From the NCBI RefSeq assembly GCF_029433515.1, contig NZ_JAQTIG010000001.1:310001-374000 (forward strand): 64,000 bases of DNA. The letters run 5' to 3'. Source of the DNA: Lactobacillus sp. ESL0679 (GTDB taxonomy: Bacteria > Bacillota > Bacilli > Lactobacillales > Lactobacillaceae). How positions within the stretch are numbered: position 1 is the first letter of the stretch; each line of letters opens with the position of its first letter. A program made the translations under genes and the position numbers. Of the stretch, positions 46,141-53,448 are shown in pieces. The notes under the pieces are model-generated. The model ran no database searches, was not told the DNA's origin, and worked only from the letters and a program-made list of their open reading frames with translations.

Positions 46141-47625
46141 CTAATTTTCAGCGGCGTATTGACCGGCTAAACGTCCGAATGTCTGTGCATGACTGCATGT
46201 CAGACCCGGAACTCTGTCTGGATAACTGCCCCAGAAGAAGCCACCACTGCAGTTCCCTGCTGCAAACAAATGTGGAATTGGCTTACCGTTCTTGTCAATA
46301 ACTTGCATCTTAGTATTAATCCGCAAGCCATCAAGTGTTGCAAGTAAACGGCCACCGTAGACAACACCGTAGTATGGGCCATGCTCAACTGGGAACAATC
46401 TAAATTGTTCCTTACCCAAATCGGTGTCTTCCCCCTTCTTGCACATTTCGTTGTAGCGTTCAACACTATGAACCAAATTATCCTTTGGCATGTGTAATTT
46501 TTCGGCTAATTCTTCGATTGTGTCAGCCTTTTGAACCATACCGTCATCAATCCGGCGTTGAATTTCAGCTTTGTTTTCCTCAGTGTTATAAATTCCTGGG
46601 AAGCCTAAGCGTGAACAGCCTTGCGTATGGAATTGTGCCAAGTGATCCATTGTTTCTTCTGACCAAATTTCAGCTTCCAAATAACCAGGTTGCTTAGCAG
46701 CGGCATTGGTATCAAATTGATAAGGTACACTTTCGTTTTCGAAACGTTCACCGTTCAAGTTAACCTTGAGCAGTGGATAAGCACCCATCCAGAAGTAACC
46801 TTGACCCTTAAAATCGATGAGATAATGCTCTTCAGCCTTAGTGCCGACCTTCACAGCACCACGGTCAAAGATGATTTCAGCAGGCTCTTCATCACGAGCT
46901 GCGCCAACTTTCAAACCAGCTAAAATACCTGAACCATCATCACGTGGACCATCAGAATAAACATTCTTCTTGTAGCCAAGTGGATCCCACTTTTGCATTA
47001 ATTCAGGATTACCACCGTAACCACCGGTACAAATAATGACACCTTTAGTTGCAGCATATTCAGTCTTAGCACCAGAAGCACGATCACTAGTAACAACGCC
47101 AGTAACCTTTCCGCTATCGTCAGTTACTAATTCTTCAAGTTTAGTATTGTACTTCAGCGTTACGCCTAGTTCCTTAACCTTATCAATCATCCAGTCACCA
47201 TAATGAGCCCAATCATTATCTGGAGTTGTTAAGGCTAATTCTGTATTGAAAGCAGTATTAACGATTGTTTCATAATTAGCATCAGGTTGTACTCGTAAAA
47301 CAGCGTTGTGTGGCTTCATGATATTATCTTCAAGCCAGTTAGCTGTTTCATCAGTGTGATTAGCCCATGTCCAAAGCAAACGTTCATCAACATTGCCTTG
47401 ATAGAACAAAGTTAAGAAGTTCATTAACTTAGCTTTATCAACCTTAATTCCTGCTCTTCTTTGAGCATTACTATCCAATGCGGCAAAGAATGAACGAAAC
47501 AAGAACTGTGAACTACCAGACTTGTCAATCAATAATACCTTGGCGCCTTTTTCAGCAGCAGCCATAGCAGCCATAGCGCCGGCATTGCTGGCACCAGCAA
47601 CAATTACATCATAACTATTTGCCAT
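46141..47625 (-). CDS. FAD-dependent reductase, module copy 1
   Basis: 494 residues, FAD_binding_2 family without an FMN domain. VIVAGASNAGAMAAMAAAEKGAKVLLID at the start (GASNAG instead of the usual GxGxxG), a long capping domain, and C-terminal HLFAAGNCSGGFFWGSYPDRVPGLTCSHAQTFGR. The arginine in YPDRVPG occupies roughly where fumarate reductases have their catalytic arginine, but this is a guess without a model. Very similar along its length to the protein at 50079-51566, so the pair arose by duplication. Cytoplasmic. A conserved upstream block at 47708-47734 is shared with that copy. Confidence 0.83.
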   Translation of the reverse strand: MANSYDVIVAGASNAGAMAAMAAAEKGAKVLLIDKSGSSQFLFRSFFAALDSNAQRRAGIKVDKAKLMNFLTLFYQGNVDERLLWTWANHTDETANWLEDNIMKPHNAVLRVQPDANYETIVNTAFNTELALTTPDNDWAHYGDWMIDKVKELGVTLKYNTKLEELVTDDSGKVTGVVTSDRASGAKTEYAATKGVIICTGGYGGNPELMQKWDPLGYKKNVYSDGPRDDGSGILAGLKVGAARDEEPAEIIFDRGAVKVGTKAEEHYLIDFKGQGYFWMGAYPLLKVNLNGERFENESVPYQFDTNAAAKQPGYLEAEIWSEETMDHLAQFHTQGCSRLGFPGIYNTEENKAEIQRRIDDGMVQKADTIEELAEKLHMPKDNLVHSVERYNEMCKKGEDTDLGKEQFRLFPVEHGPYYGVVYGGRLLATLDGLRINTKMQVIDKNGKPIPHLFAAGNCSGGFFWGSYPDRVPGLTCSHAQTFGRLAGQYAAEN

Positions 47626-47707
47626 TTTTCTCCCTCACTTCTTTTAAAATTTTGTTTTTTAATACGCTTTCATAATACTATGAATAACGTGAACTTCTGC
47701 ACCATAT

Positions 47708-47734
47708 TTAGAATTGAGGATTACCAAATGGAAT
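47708..47734. promoter_or_regulatory. Conserved upstream block, module copy 1
   Basis: Twenty-seven bases (TTAGAATTGAGGATTACC then AAATGGAAT) 83 bases ahead of the flavoprotein start match 23 of 27 bases of the block at 51644-51670, 78 bases ahead of the paralogous gene. A second feature, TTCATA-ATAC-TATGAA near 47668-47684, is a perfect dyad. Both are candidates for the binding site of the linked LysR protein. Confidence 0.5.
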
Positions 47735-47755
47735 AATCAAACTTTTAAAACAGCA

Positions 47756-47805
47756 AAAAAAGCCCGCCATTGCAATATTTAATTGCATAAAGCAGACTTT
47801 TTAAA
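47756..47805 (-). terminator. Terminator of the LysR gene, copy 1
   Basis: Imperfect long hairpin around TGCAATTAAATATTGCA with A-rich and T-rich ends, just past the LysR stop on the minus strand. Confidence 0.55.
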
Positions 47806-47821
47806 ATTCGTCAAAATTGTG

Positions 47822-48730
47822 TTAATTATTTTGCTTAGGAAGAAATTCCATAATTGATTTCTTGAATATTTCGCAAACCTGTTCCAGAACTTTTACATTC
47901 GTAAATGATTCCATATAAGCAATACCATATGGCGAAATTTCGTGATAATCCATTGGCACATACTTCGCACCATTGTTTTGATAATCAGCGATGAAGTTAG
48001 GTAAAATGCCATAGCCCCAACCAGCTTTAACATAAATATCCATTGCAGAAAAGTCTTGCACGAACCTAATATGACGCATTCCCATCTCTTCAATTAATGA
48101 ATTTTGGTATTTCATTTGGACATTAAGTGAGCCATTAGGGTCTATTAAGAATATATCTTTGCCCTTTAAGTCTTTAAGAGTGATTAATTTCTTTTGCGCT
48201 AATTTAGAATCTTCAGGACAAGCTACCACGAAATGACCTGATATTAACGACTCAAACTTAATATCATCTACGATATCGACATCATCACGAGCAATTACAC
48301 AAATATCAACGTGATGATTAAGTAATTCGCCAATTGAATTCTTCAATACAAAAACAAATTGAATATTTAAATTGCTGCCTGAATCACGTAATTTTCGCAA
48401 AAACAATGGCAAAACTTCTTGCTCTAGCGGCGTATCACAAACACCAATGCGTAATAAATTACCGGCGTCGTTCTTTTGGCTCCGCAAATAAGCCACAGTA
48501 TAGTCCATATCATCAAGAACATTGCGCGCAACATGATAAAAATATCTGCCGGCATTAGTCAAAGAAATTCGGTGGTGTGCACGGTTAATCAGAGTTACAC
48601 CAATAGTATTTTCTAAGTCTTTAATATTTTTAGAGACAGCCGATTGCGAAAAGTTTAATTGCTCAGCAGCAATGGTAAAACTAGAATTATCAATGGCCTT
48701 AATAAAGCAGCGTAATTGGGTAAAATTCAT
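47822..48730 (-). CDS. LysR family regulator, module copy 1
   Basis: 302 residues. N-terminal winged helix (MNFTQLRCFIKAIDNSS then FTIAAEQLNFSQSAVSKNIKDLE, about 1-60) and an effector domain of the periplasmic-binding type (LLRIGVCDTPLEQEVLPL near 92). The ATG at 48730 matches the paralogue's start (MNFTQL); two ATGs just upstream (48736, 48739) are alternatives. It likely activates the flavoprotein-MFS genes downstream in response to their substrate. A 28-base inverted repeat overlaps its promoter. Confidence 0.88.
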   Translation of the reverse strand: MNFTQLRCFIKAIDNSSFTIAAEQLNFSQSAVSKNIKDLENTIGVTLINRAHHRISLTNAGRYFYHVARNVLDDMDYTVAYLRSQKNDAGNLLRIGVCDTPLEQEVLPLFLRKLRDSGSNLNIQFVFVLKNSIGELLNHHVDICVIARDDVDIVDDIKFESLISGHFVVACPEDSKLAQKKLITLKDLKGKDIFLIDPNGSLNVQMKYQNSLIEEMGMRHIRFVQDFSAMDIYVKAGWGYGILPNFIADYQNNGAKYVPMDYHEISPYGIAYMESFTNVKVLEQVCEIFKKSIMEFLPKQNN

Positions 48731-48745
48731 TTTCATCATCCATTC

Positions 48746-48773
48746 AACGTATAGTTTTACTTTATTATACGTT
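48746..48773. promoter_or_regulatory. Inverted repeat at the LysR copy 1 promoter
   Basis: AACGTATA and TATACGTT, perfect eight-base arms separated by 12 bases, overlap a TATAAT -10 element (minus strand 48764-48769) directly ahead of the LysR start. Fits an autoregulatory operator. Confidence 0.45.
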
Positions 48774-48815
48774 AATTTGTAAGGCTTTTCATGAAAAGAT
48801 GAATTTTCAATATGA

Positions 48816-48842
48816 AAGGGAAGGTATTTTCCCTTCCCTTTT
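48816..48842 (-). terminator. Hairpin after the MFS copy 2 gene
   Basis: AAGGGAAGG / CCTTCCCTT nine-base perfect stem between the carrier stop and the LysR copy 1 promoter; the T tract is short, so it may be a weak terminator. Confidence 0.5.
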
Positions 48843-48861
48843 AACTCTTTTTGATGATCAA

Positions 48862-50055
48862 TCATCTTTTACCCTTATTAGCATCAGGCAAAATCAACAT
48901 AATAATGATTGTCATTGCAGTAACAATGGCTTCAATCATAAAGTTAGCTGCAAAACTGCGACCAGCAATAGCTGAAATAAATACTGGTACAAAGTATGAC
49001 AATAAAGTTGAAGCCATACCAACTATTCCGCCAGCACTACCAGCATATTTTGGTCCAATCTCTGGAAATGAAATTGGCATTGATTGAACAATTGGACCAG
49101 TCATTGCACCTAGTAGACCTCCGATAATTAAGTTAATAATTAATGGCGTTCCCATTGGAACATACCAGGTAATAAACATTGAGCATGCAGCAATTGCAGT
49201 TACCGAACACATAAATATCTTAGCATACTTCAACTTATTAATAATTGTTGGTCCAACCATTGAACCGAAGAAACTACCAACTGTAGCAACTGCGGCCATT
49301 ACGCCGGCAGAAGCACTCGACATCCCGCGACCTAAAGTAAAGGCTTGGGGCAAAATTCCTGAGTATGCCATTGAGGCAGCCATTCCACAACCACCACACA
49401 AGGCTACTAACCAGGTATTCTTACTCTTAATTGCAACCTTGACGTATTTCATTGCTGGCTCTGACGGTGGTACTACCTCACCTTTTGGCGCATCTTTAGC
49501 AAACAATGCCCAACAGATTGAAAGAATTAACAAAACCGTTGATGAAAACATGTATGCCGTTTTTACATCAGGAAATAACGGATTAGTTATCTGCGACAAC
49601 ATAATTCCGATACTGGCTGAAGCAAAGAAAACTCCCATCGCAACATTGGTATCTTGCTTAAACCAGATACCAAAAATCTTAATCGTATTCGTACTCAAAA
49701 TTGACATATAAACGCCGAACATCAATAGCATCAGCATCATCGTCACAAAATTATTAGCAATAATTCTACCGTAAGCTCCAAGTACAGAAACAATACAACC
49801 AACCATCACAACTTTTTTAGCACCAAACTTATCTGCTAATGATCCCGCTGGAATACTCATCACTACGGCAACTAGCATTGGCGCCATCAATAAACTAGAA
49901 AATTGCGGCTGCGTTAAATGCAGTGCTGGCATGATTTTAGTAGCCAAGGCAGAAACTTGAAATTGAATATAATTACTAATAATATCCATTGAAGCTGCCA
50001 AGGCCAAGATTACCCAGCGATAATTAGATAATTTGGGCATTTGTTTAACTTCCAT
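48862..50055 (-). CDS. MFS carrier of the flavoprotein cluster (copy 2)
   Basis: 397 residues, twelve helices, starting MEVKQMPKLSNYRWVILALA with AAAGGAAATAAAG ahead of the ATG. Shares GSLADKFGAKKVV, FGIWFKQDTNVAMGVFFASASIGIMLSQIT and the ILPDAN ending with the other cluster carriers. Twenty-three bases after the paired flavoprotein gene. Expected to carry the substrate of that reductase; transport direction unknown. Confidence 0.85.
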   Translation of the reverse strand: MEVKQMPKLSNYRWVILALAASMDIISNYIQFQVSALATKIMPALHLTQPQFSSLLMAPMLVAVVMSIPAGSLADKFGAKKVVMVGCIVSVLGAYGRIIANNFVTMMLMLLMFGVYMSILSTNTIKIFGIWFKQDTNVAMGVFFASASIGIMLSQITNPLFPDVKTAYMFSSTVLLILSICWALFAKDAPKGEVVPPSEPAMKYVKVAIKSKNTWLVALCGGCGMAASMAYSGILPQAFTLGRGMSSASAGVMAAVATVGSFFGSMVGPTIINKLKYAKIFMCSVTAIAACSMFITWYVPMGTPLIINLIIGGLLGAMTGPIVQSMPISFPEIGPKYAGSAGGIVGMASTLLSYFVPVFISAIAGRSFAANFMIEAIVTAMTIIIMLILPDANKGKR

Positions 50056-50078
50056 CTTTATTTCCTTTCAACTAACAA

Positions 50079-51566
50079 TTAATTTTCCGCAGCATTTTGG
50101 CCAGCCAACCGACCAAAAGTTTGAGCACGACTACATGCAAGGCCAGGAACCCGATCAGGATAGCTGCCCCAGAAAAAGCCACCACTAGCATTGCCTGCTG
50201 CATACAAATGCGGAATTGCATCACCAGCTTCATTGATCACTTGCATCTTGGTATTAATCCGCAAGCCATCAAGGGTAGCTAACAAGCGACCGCCCATTAA
50301 AATGCCGTAATATGGCGCTTGATCAACTGGGAACAATCTAGATGGTTCTTTACCAAGTGTCGTATCCTGCTTTTGCTCGCACATCTTGTTGTAACAACGA
50401 ACACTAGCAACTAATTTTTCTGCCGGTAACTGCAGTTTTTCTGCCAGTTCTTCAATTGTGTCAGCTTTTTGTGCTGTGCCATCATCTAGTCGTCTTTGAA
50501 CTTCAGCTTTTGCGCCTTCGGTATTATAAATTCCCGGCCAACCTAAACGAGAACAGCCCAATGTGTGGAACTGCTCAAGATGGTTCAATGTTTCATCATT
50601 AAAAATGACTGCTTCAAGGTATCCCGGCTGCTTAGAAGCACTATTAATATCAAATTCATACGGTAAACTCTCATTACTAAACCGTTCACCCTTTAAGTTG
50701 ACCTTTAGTAATGGATATGAACCCAGCCAGAAATAACCAAAGCCGCGATAGTCAATTACATAATGATCTTTTGCGTTCGTACCTGGCTTAACGCCACCAC
50801 GATCAAAAATGGTTTCAGCTGGTTCCTCATCGCGAGCAGCATCAACAGCTAATCCCGCTAAAATACCTGAACCATCATCTCTTGGACTATCTGAATAAAC
50901 ATTTTTCTTTAAACCTAGCGGGTCCCACTTGGCCATTAATTCTTTATTGGCGCCATATCCTCCTGTACATAGAATCACACCCTTAGTTGCATGATATTCA
51001 GTTGTCGCACCACTTTCACGATCACTAGCAACAATCCCAGTAACAGTACCATCTTCAGCCGTAATTAGCTTTTCTAATTTGGTATTGTACTTTAGCGTTA
51101 CTCCTAGTTCCTTAACCTTATCAATCATCCATGTTCCGTAATGTGCCCAATCAGTATTATCCTTAGTTGCAATAACATTTTCTGTTGGAAAAGCCGTGTT
51201 AACAATCGACTCATAATGTGCATCAGGCTCAGCCATAATATGGCCACCATTAGGCTTTAAAATATTATCTTCAAGCCAGTTAACTGTATCAGCACTGTGA
51301 TTAACCCACGTCCACAAGAGACGTTGATCAACATTAGATTGAGCAAACAACGTTAAGAAATTAATTAGTTTTGCTTTATCAATCTTTATGCCCGCCTTTT
51401 TTTGAGCGTTAGAGTCAACTGCAGCAATTGAAGAACGGTAGAGATATTGTGAACTCCCCATCTTATCAATTAACAAAACTTTAGCGCCTTTTTCGGCTGC
51501 TGCCATTGCAGCCATGCCTCCTGAATTGCTTGCCCCAGCAACGATTACATCGTAAGTATTTTCCAT
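50079..51566 (-). CDS. FAD-dependent reductase, module copy 2
   Basis: 495 residues, near-full-length paralogue of 46141-47625: VIVAGASNSGGMAAMAAAEKGAKVLLID at the start and HLYAAGNASGGFFWGSYPDRVPGLACSRAQTFGR at the end. No FMN domain, no signal peptide. Differences cluster in the capping domain (for example IMAEPDAHYES against LRVQPDANYET), which usually sets substrate choice, so the two copies may act on related but distinct compounds. Preceded by the conserved block at 51644-51670 and by its own LysR gene. Confidence 0.83.
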   Translation of the reverse strand: MENTYDVIVAGASNSGGMAAMAAAEKGAKVLLIDKMGSSQYLYRSSIAAVDSNAQKKAGIKIDKAKLINFLTLFAQSNVDQRLLWTWVNHSADTVNWLEDNILKPNGGHIMAEPDAHYESIVNTAFPTENVIATKDNTDWAHYGTWMIDKVKELGVTLKYNTKLEKLITAEDGTVTGIVASDRESGATTEYHATKGVILCTGGYGANKELMAKWDPLGLKKNVYSDSPRDDGSGILAGLAVDAARDEEPAETIFDRGGVKPGTNAKDHYVIDYRGFGYFWLGSYPLLKVNLKGERFSNESLPYEFDINSASKQPGYLEAVIFNDETLNHLEQFHTLGCSRLGWPGIYNTEGAKAEVQRRLDDGTAQKADTIEELAEKLQLPAEKLVASVRCYNKMCEQKQDTTLGKEPSRLFPVDQAPYYGILMGGRLLATLDGLRINTKMQVINEAGDAIPHLYAAGNASGGFFWGSYPDRVPGLACSRAQTFGRLAGQNAAEN

Positions 51567-51643
51567 ACAAATTCCTACTTTCCTTTAACAACTTTCAATA
51601 CACTATTAAATTAACATGTGAATTAGTTATCTTAGCAAGCTCA

Positions 51644-51670
51644 TTAGAATTTAAGATAACGAAATGGAAT
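51644..51670. promoter_or_regulatory. Conserved upstream block, module copy 2
   Basis: TTAGAATTTAAGATAACG followed by AAATGGAAT, 23 of 27 bases identical to 47708-47734 and at the same distance from the flavoprotein start. Candidate LysR site. Confidence 0.5.
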
Positions 51671-51721
51671 GTCACAGTCGGCCGGCTAGTCTTCCGTGCT
51701 CTTTTTTTTGGCAAAACAAAA

Positions 51722-51758
51722 AAGTATATTGTCAGTCCTATTGGGAACCAACAACATA
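51722..51758 (-). terminator. Terminator of the LysR gene, copy 2
   Basis: Minus-strand AGTATGTTGT / ACAATATACT imperfect stem followed by TTTTTTG, just after the LysR stop. Confidence 0.55.
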
Positions 51759-51775
51759 CTCTTACTATCTATAAA

Positions 51776-52669
51776 TTAATTATTAACAGTTGCCTTAATT
51801 GCGTCTTTAAATACCTGGATAATTTTTGAAATATCGACATCCTTAGCTACTGAGCCAATATAAGCCAGGCCATAAGGCGGAATTCCAGCATAATCTAAAG
51901 GCACATAAACTACGTCTTTGTTTTCAAAATCAGCGATAAAATTCGGCAATATGCCTAAGCCAAAATTTGCTTTGACATAAATACCCATTGTAAAAAAGTC
52001 CTGCACAAATCTGATGTGTTCAAGTCCAATTTGAGCAATCAACGAATTTTGCATTTGAAAACTAAAGGAATTATTAGGATCAAACATAAATAATTTTTGA
52101 TCTTTTAAATCAGCCAAGGTTATCTTTTCTTGTTCACTCAAAGGCGAGCCAGCTGGGCAAGCAACCACAAAGCCACCAGGAATTAAAGTTTCAAATTTAA
52201 CATCCCCTACAACATCAATTGAGTCGCGAGAAATAACACAGACATCGACGCGATGATTAAGTAAAACCGACACAGTATTAGTTAAAATATCCACAAGTTG
52301 AATTTCCAACTTACTATCGGCTTGATGTAATTTCTGTAAAACCAGCGGCATTAACCTTTGCTCAAGGGGTGTATTGGAAAAGCCAATACGAATTAAGTCG
52401 CCCACCTTATTTTTCTGGCTTTTTAAATATTCACTAGCATAATCCATATCGTCAACTACATTACGAGCAACTTTATAAAAGTACTTACCAGCATTGGTCA
52501 GCGAAATTCGGTGATGGCCACGATTAATCAGTGTTACTTCCAGTTCATTTTCTAAATCCTTAATATTCTTAGATACAGCAGGTTGCGTGAAATTCAAAGC
52601 CTCGGCTGCAATTGTAAAGCTTGAATTATCCACAGCTTTTACAAAACAATGTAATTGAGTAAAATTCAT
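51776..52669 (-). CDS. LysR family regulator, module copy 2
   Basis: 297 residues, paralogue of 47822-48730 with the same opening MNFTQL and FTIAAEALNFTQPAVSKNIKDLE helix-turn-helix, and effector domain LIRIGFSNTPLEQRLMPL near 92. Start ATG at 52669 with AGGA eight bases upstream; the frame to 52693 is longer but lacks that site. A dyad AACAT-N5-ATGTT lies at 52689-52703 just upstream. Likely activator of the flavoprotein-MFS pair downstream. Confidence 0.88.
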   Translation of the reverse strand: MNFTQLHCFVKAVDNSSFTIAAEALNFTQPAVSKNIKDLENELEVTLINRGHHRISLTNAGKYFYKVARNVVDDMDYASEYLKSQKNKVGDLIRIGFSNTPLEQRLMPLVLQKLHQADSKLEIQLVDILTNTVSVLLNHRVDVCVISRDSIDVVGDVKFETLIPGGFVVACPAGSPLSEQEKITLADLKDQKLFMFDPNNSFSFQMQNSLIAQIGLEHIRFVQDFFTMGIYVKANFGLGILPNFIADFENKDVVYVPLDYAGIPPYGLAYIGSVAKDVDISKIIQVFKDAIKATVNN

Positions 52670-52746
52670 TTTTGCATTCCTGTTCATAAACATCTTTTAT
52701 GTTAATTATATACTAAATGTAAGTATTTTCAAAAAAGTTATTAAAT

Positions 52747-52893
52747 TGTTTGCTTTTTTGCTATAATACAGTTGTGAGTAGTCCTGTTGGTGTCAGAACT
52801 TCTTAACATAGGTTTCCGCTTAAAAAGCGGTGACTTAACGATATTTGACTGATAATCGCCTTTGTCTTTGTGAACTAGAGCGGTTATTTGTTT
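52747..52893 (+). ncRNA. Second antitoxin-like RNA copy without a toxin gene
   Basis: Homologous to the RNA at 52923-53048: extended -10 TGCTATAAT (TATAAT 52762-52767), then a shared block with CCGCTTAAAAAGCGGTGACT (52816-52835), and the same terminator core AATCGC / GCGGTT followed by ATTTGTTT. The upstream TTGTTT is only 10 bases from the -10, unlike the 17 bases of the other copy, so the promoter may be weak. No toxin frame is left; only its last codons (TTGTTTGC on this strand) persist at the edges. Confidence 0.5.
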
Positions 52894-53048
52894 GCTTTCT
52901 AAAACCATGCTATAATATGGCTGTAAATAAAAAGAAGCCCCGTTGACATCAGGACTTCTTAACATGAGTTTCCGCTTAAAAAGCGGTGACTTAGACAATT
53001 AACTGTTAACCGCCTTTGTCTGCTGAACTAGAGCGGTTATTTGTTTGC
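52888..53048 (+). ncRNA. Candidate antitoxin RNA of a type I toxin-antitoxin locus
   Basis: Promoter TTGTTT (52888-52893), 17-bp spacer, extended -10 TGCTATAAT (TATAAT 52911-52916); predicted RNA about 52923-53048. It contains AAGAAG / CTTCTT, CCGCTT / AAGCGG and the terminator AACCGC / GCGGTT with ATTTGTTT. The RNA runs convergent to, and overlaps, the 3' part of the peptide gene at 53037-53198, and would pair over its full length with the peptide mRNA 3' tail, the layout of Fst- and TxpA-type systems. Confidence 0.55.
52925..52960 (-). terminator. Terminator of the candidate toxin mRNA
   Basis: On the minus strand AAGAAG(T)CC ... GG(G)GCTTCTT followed by TTTATTT. It would give the peptide mRNA a 3' tail of about 110 bases beyond the stop, all complementary to the antitoxin RNA. 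Confidence 0.5.
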
Positions 53049-53198
53049 TTTAAATTTCTTTAAAGCAGCCTTCAAGTTACTAAAAGCATTAACTAAGTTA
53101 GTAATTTCAGTAATTAAGCTGACTAATTGCTTAACTACTGTTACCAATACCAAGATAATCACTGCAACAGTTAATCCGAAGGCAATAACAGTATCCAT
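53037..53198 (-). CDS. Candidate type I toxin: 53-residue membrane peptide
   Basis: Encodes MDTVIAFGLTVAVIILVLVT followed by VVKQLVSLITEITNLV and a basic end LKKFKANK: one membrane helix (about 4-22), an amphipathic middle and a charged tail, as in small membrane toxins. The -10 is TGCTATAAT (minus strand, 53324-53319), giving a leader of about 115 bases. The leader holds GCGGTGACT (53291-53283), which is complementary to AGTCACCGC in the mRNA's own 3' tail (52991-52983), so the two ends can pair and hide the ribosome site. The site itself is not close to consensus (AAAGGA 17 bases or CAGG 7 bases upstream). No family recognised; a non-toxic small membrane protein is possible. Confidence 0.55.
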   Translation of the reverse strand: MDTVIAFGLTVAVIILVLVTVVKQLVSLITEITNLVNAFSNLKAALKKFKANK

Positions 53199-53403
53199 GT
53201 GGGTACCTGACTAATCCTTTCTTTAGAATTCTGAACTTAATAGTTGTTACACCATAAGCACCACTTCCTCAGTTTAAAAATTAGTCACCGCATTCTAGCT
53301 TCATCTCATGTTCAATTAATTATAGCAAAATTAGCTGCAAATTTTGCAACATTCAAAACATTTTTTAAATTAATATTATAAACAATCTAAATTACTTGTA
53401 TCA

Positions 53404-53437
53404 AAAAAGGTGATGAACTTTTCGTTCATCACCTTTA
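53404..53437 (-). terminator. Terminator of the tandem MFS genes
   Basis: Perfect stem AAAGGTGATGAAC / GTTCATCACCTTT, loop TTTTC, with A and T runs, right after the carrier stop. Confidence 0.85.
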
Positions 53438-53448
53438 ATTTCTTCTTA

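Noticed and set aside
41485-47625. Calling the flavoproteins fumarate reductase (frdA)
   Set aside because: The C-terminal GANRLGG-type segment with the catalytic arginine is not seen, and carriers and regulators point to other acids; only the superfamily is supported.
52741-52998. 85-residue open frame on the minus strand with an internal repeat
   Set aside because: It reads through the two antitoxin-like RNA copies; the repeated SPLFKRK segment is just the CCGCTTAAAAAGCGG hairpin DNA, and there is no ribosome site.
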